A DNA stretch of 44,106 bases from DATBHZ01 sp036557185 (GCA_036557185.1 DATBHZ010000144.1:1-44106), one strand, 5' to 3'. Shown: positions 31,559-38,853, counted from the first letter of the stretch. Made by a program: numbers and translations. The notes: generated from the letters alone by a model not told the origin.

Positions 31559-33194
31559 GCTGGTGATCCGGGGCGGGACCGTCGTCGACGGGACCGGGGC
31601 ACCGGGCCGACGCGCGGACGTTGCAGTCGACAACGGTGTGGTCAGCGCGATCGGCGACAAGCTGTCGGGGGCGCGCGAGCTCGACGCGTCCGGTTGCGTC
31701 GTCGCCCCGGGTTTCATCGACGTGCACACGCATTACGACGCCCAGGTGTTCTGGGACCCTGCATTGCGCCCCACCTCGTATCACGGCGTCACCACCGTGA
31801 TCGCGGGCAACTGCGGCTTCACCATCGCGCCGACTCGCCCGGAACATCACGACGTGATCGTCCAGACGCTCGAGGGCGTCGAGGACATGGACCCCGCGAC
31901 GCTGTCGGCAGGGATCGTGTGGGACTTCGAGACCTACCCGGAGTACCTCGCCGCCGTTCGGGAGCGCGGCACGGCGCTCAACTTCACGGCGTACATCGGT
32001 CACACGGCAGTCCGTCTGTACGTGATGGGTGACGCCGCCTACGAGCGAGCGGCCTCGGAGGACGAGATCGCTCGGATGTGCGCGCTCGTGCGCGAAGGCA
32101 TCGCTGCCGGTGCCGCGGGTTTCTCGACGAGCTTTGCGTACACGCACCGCGGCGTCGGTGGGAAGCCGGTACCGAGCCGCTTCGCCGAGGCCGGCGAGGT
32201 CGAGGCGCTGTTCGAGACGGTCGGCGAGACGGGCAAGGGTGTCGTGCTGATCACGCCGGGCCCGCAGTGCAGCTATGCCGACGTCTACCAGTGGCAGCAA
32301 CGGATCGGCAGGCCGTTCACGTACCCGCTGTTCGCCAGCCCGGGCGGCAAGCATCTGGAGCCCGTCGCCCTGCACGAGGAAGGGACGGCGAACGGTGCCG
32401 CAGTGTGGCCGCAGGTCACCCCTCGGCCGCTGACCATGCAGTTCACGATGGCCGACGCGTACAACCTCAACGTCGGTGCCGTGTTCAGCGAGCTCATGAG
32501 CGGCGACCGCGCCGAGCGCATCGCCGCCTACGCCGACCCGGCGTGGCGGGCACGCGCGGCGGAAGACCTCGATCGCTCGCAGATGAAGCCGCGTTGGGAG
32601 ACCTTCGAGGTCTCGGAGTCGGCGCGCTTCCCGGAGCTCCAAGGACGACGCGTCGACGATCTCGCGCGCGAGCAGGGTTGCGGGCCGCTCGACGTGATGT
32701 GCGAGCTCGCCATCGCCGACAACCTGCGGACACGGTTCCGCGCCTACATCGCCAACGACGACGCGGACGCGGTCGCGCACCTGCTCACCCACGATCACGT
32801 GGTGCTCGGCCTCTCGGACGCAGGTGCCCACGTCGATCAACTATGCGATGCGCCGCTGCCCACGGATCTGCTGAGCCGTTGGGTGCGCGAGCGCGGCGTG
32901 CTCTCCGTCGAGCAGGCCGTGCGGAAGCTCACCGGAGAGCCCGCCGACATCTTCGGTCTCGCCCGCCGCGGCTACTTGCGCGAGGGCTCGTGGGCGGACG
33001 TGTGCGTCTTCGATCCCGAGACCGTGGCGACGGGACCGACCGAGCGTCTGCGCGACTTCCCGGCCGAGGGCGAGCGTCTCACCGCGGAGCACACGATCGG
33101 GCTCCGCCACGTGCTGGTCAACGGAACTCCCATCCGTGAGGACGAGATCCAGCTCGACGACGCGCGACCAGGGGTCCAACCAGAGATCGTGTGA
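31548..33194 (+). CDS. Amidohydrolase family 3 (N-acyl-D-amino-acid-deacylase-like)
   Basis: A 548-residue TIM-barrel amidohydrolase with a composite beta domain. The metal motif V-H-T-H-Y-D is at 59-64, the bridging region A-G-N-C-G-F at 86-91, and the late G-L-S-D-A-G-A-H-V-D at about 424-433, the layout of N-acyl-D-amino-acid deacylases. The C-terminus has the usual G-S-W-A-D-V-C-V-F-D. Members of this family are often found in actinobacterial P450/acyl-CoA dehydrogenase clusters, where D-amino acids make little sense, so the annotation should be read as a fold call. The ATG at 31548 lies 11 bases inside the SDR gene, with AAGGAG upstream. It is the last gene before a convergent unit. Confidence 0.9.
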   Translation: MSAELVIRGGTVVDGTGAPGRRADVAVDNGVVSAIGDKLSGARELDASGCVVAPGFIDVHTHYDAQVFWDPALRPTSYHGVTTVIAGNCGFTIAPTRPEHHDVIVQTLEGVEDMDPATLSAGIVWDFETYPEYLAAVRERGTALNFTAYIGHTAVRLYVMGDAAYERAASEDEIARMCALVREGIAAGAAGFSTSFAYTHRGVGGKPVPSRFAEAGEVEALFETVGETGKGVVLITPGPQCSYADVYQWQQRIGRPFTYPLFASPGGKHLEPVALHEEGTANGAAVWPQVTPRPLTMQFTMADAYNLNVGAVFSELMSGDRAERIAAYADPAWRARAAEDLDRSQMKPRWETFEVSESARFPELQGRRVDDLAREQGCGPLDVMCELAIADNLRTRFRAYIANDDADAVAHLLTHDHVVLGLSDAGAHVDQLCDAPLPTDLLSRWVRERGVLSVEQAVRKLTGEPADIFGLARRGYLREGSWADVCVFDPETVATGPTERLRDFPAEGERLTAEHTIGLRHVLVNGTPIREDEIQLDDARPGVQPEIV

Positions 33195-33227
33195 GCGGCC
33201 GCATCCGCAAGCGGGTCAGCGGGCCGC
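33195..33227. terminator. Possible bidirectional terminator with nested hairpins
   Basis: GCGGCC (33195-33200) pairs with GGCCGC (33222-33227) and encloses a second hairpin CCGC-AA-GCGG (33205-33214). It sits between the convergent amidohydrolase and epoxide hydrolase genes and runs into the end of the latter. No T-run. Confidence 0.4.
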
Positions 33228-34364
33228 CTCCTCCTTCGCGAGCTCCGCGGCGAACGCGCGCAGGTCGTCGACGAACAGGTCCGGCTGCTCCATCGCGGCG
33301 AAGTGTCCACCGCGGGGCATGTTCGCCCAGCGGACCACGTTGTAGGCGCGCTCGACCCATGCGCGAGGGAGTCGCAACGGCTCCTCGGGGTAGCGCGCGA
33401 CAGCGGTCGGAACGGCGACGTACTCCGAGGCCTCGTGCGCGTGACGCGCTTCCCAGTACAGGCGCATCGACGACGTGATCGTTCCCGTGACCCAGTAGAC
33501 CATCACGTTGGTGATGAGCTGATCGCGGGTGAACGCCCGCTCGACATCGCCCCCGCAGTCGCTCCATCGCTGGAACTTCTCGACGATCCAGGCGAGCAGC
33601 CCCGCAGGAGAGTCGTTGAGCGCGACGCCGGCCGTCTGCGGCTTCGTCCCCTGCAACTGCGCGTACGCGGATTCGTCGCGCTGGAACTCCGCGAACGTCT
33701 CGAGGTCCGCTCGCGCATCGTCATCGAGCTCGACATCCTCCTTGGGCCTCCCGGCCAGCGGCATGTTGAGGTGCAGCCCGGCACAGTGCTCGGCATCGAT
33801 CGCAGCCAGACGTGTGGACACCTGCGCGCCCCAGTCGCCTCCTTGCGCGATGTAGCGGTCGTACCCGACGGCGCGCATGAGCTCTGCGAACGCACGCGCG
33901 ATGCGGGTCGGGTCCCAACCGCGGTCACCCGTCGGGCCGGAGAAGCCGTATCCCGGCAGCGAAGGTGCGACGACGTGAAAGGCGGTCCGGTCACCACCTG
34001 GCTCGGCCAGCTTCGGAATGACGTCGACGAACTCGACGATCGAACCCGGCCAGCCGTGCGTCATGATGATCGGCACTGCTCGGTCGTGCGTGGAGCGCTG
34101 GTGGACGAAGTGGATGCGCTGACCGTCGATCGTCGTCGTGAACTGCGGAAGCGCGTTCATCCGCGCCTCCTCGGCTCTCCAGTCGTAGCCGTCGAGCCAG
34201 TAACCGACGAGGTCGCGGACGAGCTCCGTGGGGATGCCGTACTTCCAGCCCGTGCCGTCGAGCTGATCGGGGAACCGCGTCTGACCGAGCCGCGCCCGGA
34301 GATCGCCGAGGACCTCGTCGTCGACGTGGATGGCAAAGGGCTCGATCGCCGCCCCGGGGCTCAT
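33216..34364 (-). CDS. Epoxide hydrolase
   Basis: A 382-residue alpha/beta hydrolase of the epoxide hydrolase group, with the EHN N-terminal domain (F-A-I-H-V-D-D-E-V-L at 10-19, R-F-P-D-Q-L-D at 30-36). The oxyanion motif H-G-W-P-G-S is at 103-108, the nucleophile Asp177 in G-G-D-W-G, and the presumed catalytic His in G-G-H-F near residue 360. Asp as nucleophile is what separates epoxide hydrolases from lipases. It would add water to an epoxide to give a diol, in the cytoplasm. ATG at 34364 overlaps the stop of the upstream P450 by 4 bases, which suggests the P450 makes or handles the epoxide. Confidence 0.93.
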   Translation of the reverse strand: MSPGAAIEPFAIHVDDEVLGDLRARLGQTRFPDQLDGTGWKYGIPTELVRDLVGYWLDGYDWRAEEARMNALPQFTTTIDGQRIHFVHQRSTHDRAVPIIMTHGWPGSIVEFVDVIPKLAEPGGDRTAFHVVAPSLPGYGFSGPTGDRGWDPTRIARAFAELMRAVGYDRYIAQGGDWGAQVSTRLAAIDAEHCAGLHLNMPLAGRPKEDVELDDDARADLETFAEFQRDESAYAQLQGTKPQTAGVALNDSPAGLLAWIVEKFQRWSDCGGDVERAFTRDQLITNVMVYWVTGTITSSMRLYWEARHAHEASEYVAVPTAVARYPEEPLRLPRAWVERAYNVVRWANMPRGGHFAAMEQPDLFVDDLRAFAAELAKEEAAR

Positions 34365-35641
34365 CCCGCGGGGGTGAAATCGAGCTGCAGCCGCATGAGC
34401 CCGCGCAAGAGATAGGTCGGGACCCAGTCCCACCGTCGCGCGTCCGCCGGGCCGTGTGCTGCCTCCGAGATGCGAATGTCCGACATCCGGTCGAGCAGGC
34501 GCTCGATGCTCACTCGGGCCTCCGCGCGCGCCAGCGGTGCACCTGCACAGGTGTGGATCCCGTGGCCGAATGCGACGTGCTGGCGCGCGTTGTCGCGCTC
34601 GACGCGGAAGTCGTCGGGGTCCGGAAACTGCTGCGGGTCGCGGTTGGCTGCGCCGTTCACGATCATGACCGTCGTACCCGCTTTCACCTCGACCCCGCCG
34701 ACCGCCGTCGTCCGGCGCGTGAGGCGGAACTGGCCCCGGATCGGGCTCTCGGTCCGCAGCATCTCCTCGACGAAGTTCGGGATCAGGTGCCGCTCCTTGC
34801 GCAGCCGGTCCTGGAGATCGTGATGCTCGGCGAGGAGCTGGAGCGCGGACGAGAGCAGTCGCACCGTCGTCTCCTGCCCCGCGACGAAGAGGTTCGCTGC
34901 GATCAGTGCAACGTCGCGCACCTCGGGCGTCGATCCGTCGGGGTATGTCGCGCCGGCGAGCCCTGCCATGACGTCGTCACGCGGGTTGTTCCGGCGGTCG
35001 GTGATGTAGTCCTGGAACTGCTCGTAGAGGAACTCGAGCGGCCGGTGCTCGAGCTCTCCACGCTTCGACAGGTCCGTCGGGCTCGTGAGCTTGGCGCGGA
35101 ACGTGCCGTGGTCGGACTCGGGGACGCCGAGCAGGTCCGCAATGACCAGGAGCGTGTACGGGCCTGCGTACTCGCTGATGAACTCGCACGTGCCGTTGCC
35201 GATGAACTCGTCGATCTGTCGATCGGCGAGCCTCCACATGAACTCCTCGTTCTCCTTCAGGCGCTTCGGCGTGATGAGCCGCATCAGGAGCCCGCGCTGC
35301 TCCGTGTGCTTCGGCGGGTCGAAGCAGGGGAGCTGATCGGAGAACGGGAGCTCGTCACGGTGCTCCTCGATCAGCTCGCTGACATCGTCCCCTTCGAGCG
35401 GAACCGGGAAGCCGGGGAACGGTCCGCTCACCGAGTTGCACGAGGAGAAGCTCGCCGGATCGCTGTAGATCGCGATCGCCTCGTCGAAGCCGGTGACCAT
35501 CATCACGTCGTGATGCGGCTCCCGCTGCACGGGGCACCCTTCGCGCAGGCGGTCGAAGTACTCGTACGGATCCGCCCACACCGCGGTGTCGCGGAAGAAG
35601 TCGGGCGCTTCGTCGTGACCCATCAAGTCCCCCAGTGCCAT
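34361..35641 (-). CDS. Cytochrome P450
   Basis: A 426-residue soluble P450 with I-helix A-G-Q-E-T-T at 254-259, E-x-x-R Glu293 and Arg296, and the haem loop F-G-H-G-I-H-T-C-A-G-A-P-L-A-R with Cys365. It is distinct from the operon P450 at 28538 and of a different subfamily: it has a longer N-terminus and the motif C-F-D-P-P-K-H-T-E-Q-R-G-L-L at about 106-119. ATG at 35641 has GGAG 7 bases upstream; a second in-frame ATG six codons later is possible. Coupled to the epoxide hydrolase and divergent from the SGNH hydrolase. Its substrate and electron-transfer partners are unknown. Confidence 0.94.
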   Translation of the reverse strand: MALGDLMGHDEAPDFFRDTAVWADPYEYFDRLREGCPVQREPHHDVMMVTGFDEAIAIYSDPASFSSCNSVSGPFPGFPVPLEGDDVSELIEEHRDELPFSDQLPCFDPPKHTEQRGLLMRLITPKRLKENEEFMWRLADRQIDEFIGNGTCEFISEYAGPYTLLVIADLLGVPESDHGTFRAKLTSPTDLSKRGELEHRPLEFLYEQFQDYITDRRNNPRDDVMAGLAGATYPDGSTPEVRDVALIAANLFVAGQETTVRLLSSALQLLAEHHDLQDRLRKERHLIPNFVEEMLRTESPIRGQFRLTRRTTAVGGVEVKAGTTVMIVNGAANRDPQQFPDPDDFRVERDNARQHVAFGHGIHTCAGAPLARAEARVSIERLLDRMSDIRISEAAHGPADARRWDWVPTYLLRGLMRLQLDFTPAG

Positions 35642-35670
35642 TTCCGCTCTCCGGAATTTGCGCTCTCATC

Positions 35671-35692
35671 GTACGCGGTGGCCGCCGCGTAC
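35671..35692. promoter_or_regulatory. 22-bp palindrome, operator candidate
   Basis: GTACGCGG (35671-35678) and CCGCGTAC (35685-35692) are exact inverted arms around TGGCCG, which is itself nearly symmetric, giving 20 of 22 pairing positions. It lies 30 bases upstream of the P450 start in the 114-base divergent region and could be a shared operator. It is the strongest such site I found here. No regulator gene is adjacent. Confidence 0.6.
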
Positions 35693-35755
35693 TGCCTGGC
35701 CGGTTCGCCGCTTAGTGTCCAAGGCACAGCCGACGGGGGCATTCTGGGGGCGATC

Positions 35756-36685
35756 GTGAACAAGCGCAGTGGGCACGCACGGGGGAAGCCGAGCGTGCTC
35801 GCGCTGTGCGCCGCGGCGCTCGCGCTCGCGCTCGCAGCGATGACGATGGGCACGGCGCCTGCGCGCGCGGCGACACCCGCGCCGACGTACTACCTCGCGC
35901 TCGGCGACTCCCTGGCCTCCGGTGGGGGCACGCCGAAGGGCCACGCCTATGTCGACGACGTGTATGCGCGCGAGGCACAAGGCATCCCGGGTCTCCAGTT
36001 CGAGAACCTCTCGTGCGGTGGCGACTCGACGACGCGCATGATTCACGGCGGGTTGTGCACGAACTACACGACCGGCAACCAGCTCGGTGACGCCGAGGCG
36101 TTCCTCGCCGCGCACCGGGGGCAGATCTCCTTCGTCACGATCGACGTGGGCGGCGACGACATCCTCGGCTGCGCGATCAACAAGGTGACGATCGATCCGG
36201 CGTGCGTCACGCGGGCACTCAACGCCGTCAAGACGAACCTGCCCATCATCCTGCAGGGACTGTTCAACGCCGCCGGCCACCATCTCCACACGGTGGGCAT
36301 GACGTATTACGACCCGATCCTCGCGGCATGGGTGACGGGCGCGCCGTTCTTCCCCGGCACGAACAACCAGGCACTTGCCATTCAGAGCTTCTCGCTGCTG
36401 CAGCAGCTGAACAGCGAGCTGCGCACGATCTACGACACCTTCAACGTCCGGATCGCGCCCGTACAGAAGCTGTTCCGGTCGGGCGACTTCCAGCTCACAG
36501 GGACGTGGCAGGGCCAGACGGTTCCCGAGAACGTCGCGCTGGTGTGCGCGTGGACGCACATGTGCGGCACCGGTCCCGGCGAGCCGAACGTTCACACGAC
36601 CGAGGGCGGTCACCAGCTCCTCGCCCTGAAGTACGAGCGCCAGCTCGCGCATTGGACGAACCTTCCGCCGCTGCTGACGCCGTAG
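35756..36685 (+). CDS. Secreted SGNH/GDSL hydrolase
   Basis: A 309-residue exported esterase-like protein. The signal peptide has a K-R/R-G-K basic start, a hydrophobic core at about 13-30 and an A-R-A cleavage motif at 36-38. The catalytic Ser52 lies in L-A-L-G-D-S-L-A, G89 in C-G-G-D-S is the block II Gly, and His280 or His286 in E-P-N-V-H-T-T-E-G-G-H is the block V His. Two departures from the canonical set are visible: block III reads G-G-D-D where the family has G-x-N-D, and the D-x-x-H of block V lacks the Asp. GTG at 35756 fits the signal peptide. It probably releases acids from esters outside the cell, feeding the neighbouring catabolic genes. Confidence 0.82.
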   Translation: MNKRSGHARGKPSVLALCAAALALALAAMTMGTAPARAATPAPTYYLALGDSLASGGGTPKGHAYVDDVYAREAQGIPGLQFENLSCGGDSTTRMIHGGLCTNYTTGNQLGDAEAFLAAHRGQISFVTIDVGGDDILGCAINKVTIDPACVTRALNAVKTNLPIILQGLFNAAGHHLHTVGMTYYDPILAAWVTGAPFFPGTNNQALAIQSFSLLQQLNSELRTIYDTFNVRIAPVQKLFRSGDFQLTGTWQGQTVPENVALVCAWTHMCGTGPGEPNVHTTEGGHQLLALKYERQLAHWTNLPPLLTP

Positions 36686-36696
36686 CCCTGACGCGC

Positions 36697-37050
36697 TTAC
36701 GGGATCGCTGCGATGGCACGCCGCGCAGCCACAGGCAAGTCGTCGCGCAAGCGGTAGAAGGCCCACACACCGCGCTTGAAGCTGTCGACGAGGCCGGCGG
36801 CCTTGAGCTTCGCGAGATGGTGGCTCACCGTGGGCTGTCCGAGGTCGAACGCGGCGGTGAAGTCGCACACGCAGACCGGTTCGCGCGCAGCCTCGAGCAT
36901 GTGGACCATCTGGATCCGTGTCGGATCCGCCAGGGCCCTAAAGATCTCGGCCACGTCGGCCGCTGTTTCGTCCGGTAAAGGCGGGGCGAGCTGCACGCAG
37001 CAGCCGCGTACACGCTCTGGTGCCTCGAGCGCAGGAACCCGCTTGGCCAT
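36697..37050 (-). CDS. arsR: ArsR-type arsenic-responsive repressor
   Basis: A 117-residue ArsR/SmtB winged-helix repressor. The classical arsenic-site motif C-V-C-D-F occurs at 60-64 (Cys60, Cys62) and there is a further Cys-Cys pair at 17-18 near the N-terminus, the pattern of actinobacterial As(III) sensors. The recognition helix is Q-P-T-V-S-H-H-L-A-K-L at 72-82. Arsenite binding would release it from DNA. The ATG at 37050 is preferred over two earlier ATGs because the N-terminal Cys pair then lies 16 residues in. It is divergent from the arsI-like operon over 87 bases holding two operator-like repeats, and likely represses both. Confidence 0.92.
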   Translation of the reverse strand: MAKRVPALEAPERVRGCCVQLAPPLPDETAADVAEIFRALADPTRIQMVHMLEAAREPVCVCDFTAAFDLGQPTVSHHLAKLKAAGLVDSFKRGVWAFYRLRDDLPVAARRAIAAIP

Positions 37051-37069
37051 GCCCCATCGTATCCGATCC

Positions 37070-37123
37070 ATTGACATTCGTCGATGCCTTGCCATAGAGT
37101 CGGAGACATCGACGAGCTTCGAT
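37070..37123 (+). promoter_or_regulatory. ars promoter with ArsR operator candidates
   Basis: TTGACA at 37071-37076 is a consensus -35 box and TAGAGT at 37095-37100 a usable -10, 18 bases apart, reading towards the arsI-like gene at 37138. An imperfect inverted repeat ATTGAC-N4-GTCGAT (37070-37085) covers the -35, and ATCGA-N6-TCGAT (37108-37123) is a perfect repeat just downstream of the start site. Both suit an ArsR dimer. Confidence 0.6.
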
Positions 37124-37137
37124 CAAAGAGGTCTGCC

Positions 37138-37581
37138 ATGTCCCGGGTGCAGCTCGCGCTGAACGTCACCGATCTCGAAGAGGCGGTGAGCTTCTACTCG
37201 AAGCTCTTCGCGACCGAGCCCGCAAAGGTGCGGCCCGGCTACGCCAACTTCGCCATCAGTGAGCCGCCACTCAAGCTCGTGCTCGTCGAAGGCACGACGG
37301 GCGGGACGCTCAACCATCTCGGCGTCGAGCTCGAGTCGACCGACGACGTGACCGGAGCGAAAGAGCGTCTCACGACTGCCGGCCTCGCCGCGGCGACCGA
37401 GGACGAGGTCGCATGCTGCTATGCGCTGCAGGACAAGGTCTGGGTCGAGGACCCCGATGGTGCCGCGTGGGAGGTCTACACAGTGCTCGCCGATGTCGAG
37501 ATGCCTGCGGGGCAGCTCCGCGACGGCTCGACTGCTGACGCGCTGTGCTGCGGCACCGAGGCGCCCTGCTGCCCGGAGTGA
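37138..37581 (+). CDS. arsI: ArsI/CadI-like VOC protein
   Basis: A 147-residue VOC protein matching ArsI/CadI: V-Q-L-A-L-N-V-x-D-L-E-E-A at 4-16, P-G-Y-A-N-F-A-I at 33-40, L-N-H-L-G-V-E at 58-64 and V-W-V-E-D-P-D-G-A-A-W-E-V-Y at 101-114. The vicinal Cys93-Cys94 in V-A-C-C-Y-A is the trivalent-arsenical binding pair of ArsI, a C-As bond lyase that breaks methylated or aromatic arsenicals. His60 and Glu112 fit two metal ligands; Gln5 takes the first-ligand place. The C-terminus adds two more Cys pairs, at 137-138 and 144-145. CadI (cadmium-inducible, function unclear) is the alternative name. GTGA overlap with the channel gene. Confidence 0.85.
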   Translation: MSRVQLALNVTDLEEAVSFYSKLFATEPAKVRPGYANFAISEPPLKLVLVEGTTGGTLNHLGVELESTDDVTGAKERLTTAGLAAATEDEVACCYALQDKVWVEDPDGAAWEVYTVLADVEMPAGQLRDGSTADALCCGTEAPCCPE

Positions 37582-38351
37582 GCAACGACATCGAGCACGC
37601 GCTCGGCCGACGGGCGTTCGCGGAGTTCATCGGGACCGCGCTGCTCGTCATCGCAGTCGTCGGCTCCGGTATCGCCGCACAACGGCTCTCCCCCGCCGAC
37701 ATCGGAATCGAGCTCTTCGAGAACGCCGCTGCCACGGCAGCAGCGCTCGTGGCGATCATCCTCGCGGTCGGCGCGGTGTCGGGCGCTCATCTCAACCCGG
37801 TCGTGACGATCGCGGACCGTGTCCTCGGGGCGCACATGCGATGGCGCGACACAGGCGCCTACATCGCGGCGCAGATCTCCGGCGGCGTCGCCGGCGTGAT
37901 CATCGCCAACCTCATGTTCGGGCTGCCTGCTATCGAGGCGTCGACGAAGGCCCGCGAGGCCGGCCACCTCTGGCTTTCGGAAGCCGTGGCGACGTTCGGG
38001 CTGCTCCTGGTGATCTTCGGAGCTGTTCGCGCGCGCCGCACTTCGGTGATCCCGTTCGCCGTCGGTGCGTACATCGGTGCGGCCTACTTCTTCACCTCGT
38101 CGACGAGCTTCGCCAATCCCGCCGTCACGATCGCGCGAACCATGACGAACACCTTCTCCGGCATCAAGCCGTCGTCGGCACCTATGTTCATAGTCTTTCA
38201 GGTCGTCGGCGCGGCCGTCGCGGTCGGTGTCGTGACGATCTTGTACCCCGCGATGCGCTCCCGAGCAGACGACGTCGTCATGCCACACGACCAGACGTCA
38301 GTTCCTGCCGCATCGCCGGAACGCGTCGACGCGGTCACGGAGCAACCATGA
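37578..38351 (+). CDS. aqpS: Aquaporin-family channel of the ars operon (AqpS-like)
   Basis: A 257-residue MIP-family protein with six hydrophobic segments and two half-helices carrying N-P-V (73-75) and N-P-A (180-182). The residue directly after the second motif is Val183 where almost all aquaporins and glycerol channels have Arg, so the selectivity filter is more open and less positively charged. In other bacteria AqpS channels with Val at this place sit in ars operons and let arsenite or methylarsenite through, and this one lies between the ArsI-like gene and arsC. It would let arsenite made by ArsC leave by diffusion, replacing ArsB or Acr3, neither of which is in the window. GTG at 37578 overlaps the arsI stop; the last bases overlap arsC. 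Confidence 0.85.
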   Translation: MSNDIEHALGRRAFAEFIGTALLVIAVVGSGIAAQRLSPADIGIELFENAAATAAALVAIILAVGAVSGAHLNPVVTIADRVLGAHMRWRDTGAYIAAQISGGVAGVIIANLMFGLPAIEASTKAREAGHLWLSEAVATFGLLLVIFGAVRARRTSVIPFAVGAYIGAAYFFTSSTSFANPAVTIARTMTNTFSGIKPSSAPMFIVFQVVGAAVAVGVVTILYPAMRSRADDVVMPHDQTSVPAASPERVDAVTEQP

Positions 38352-38755
38352 CCAAGACGACGCCCCAGGTGCTGTTCGTCTGCACACACAACGCGGGCCG
38401 CTCGCTCGCGGCTCGCGTCCTGCTCGATCACCACGCGCACGGACGAGTCGTCGTCCGGTCCGCGGGATCGGACCCCGGCTCCGACCTGAACCCCGCCGTC
38501 GTCGCCATCTTGGAGGAGCGCGGCCTCGACGTGACCAAGGAGTTTCCGAAGCCACTCACCGACGAGCTGGCGCGGTCGGCCGATGTCGTCGTGAAGATGG
38601 GGTGCGGAGACGCGTGCCCGATCTATCCGGGCAAGCGCTACCTCGACTGGGAGCTCGGCGATCCCGCAGGGCTCCCCGCCGACCAGGTCCGCCCGATCGT
38701 CGACGAGATCGACCGCCGCGTGCGGGCGCTCCTGCACGAGCTCACCGCTCCCTGA
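38348..38755 (+). CDS. arsC: Arsenate reductase, LMW-phosphatase type
   Basis: A 135-residue low-molecular-weight phosphatase-fold protein. The P-loop C-T-H-N-A-G-R-S at 12-19 holds the nucleophile Cys12, Asn15 and Arg18; R-S-A-G-S at 37-41 is next. The two extra Cys, C86 and C90, in G-C-G-D-A-C-P-I-Y-P-G-K-R-Y, mark an arsenate reductase rather than a phosphatase, as in the thioredoxin- or mycothiol-linked ArsC classes. In an actinobacterium mycothiol is plausible but not shown. It reduces arsenate to arsenite, which the channel next door would release. ATGA overlap with the channel gene. Ends 6 bases before a strong hairpin. Confidence 0.92.
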   Translation: MTKTTPQVLFVCTHNAGRSLAARVLLDHHAHGRVVVRSAGSDPGSDLNPAVVAILEERGLDVTKEFPKPLTDELARSADVVVKMGCGDACPIYPGKRYLDWELGDPAGLPADQVRPIVDEIDRRVRALLHELTAP

Positions 38756-38760
38756 CCTTC

Positions 38761-38777
38761 GGGCCCATCCGGGGCCC
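38761..38777 (+). terminator. Likely terminator of the ars operon
   Basis: GGGCCC-ATCCG-GGGCCC forms a perfect 6-bp all-GC stem with a 5-base loop starting 6 bases after arsC, followed by only TT, so it is an intrinsic-terminator-like hairpin without a full T-run. Confidence 0.45.
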
Positions 38778-38853
38778 TTGGGATCGTCGTGCTCCCGGCG
38801 GCATAGATTCAGGGAGATCGCAGTTTGAACGCGTGAACGAGGAGGAACTGAAC

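Noticed and set aside
34454..36685. 743-residue frame ending in the SGNH hydrolase
   Set aside because: The first 434 codons lie opposite the P450 and lack protein-like pattern; the signal peptide begins at GTG 35756.
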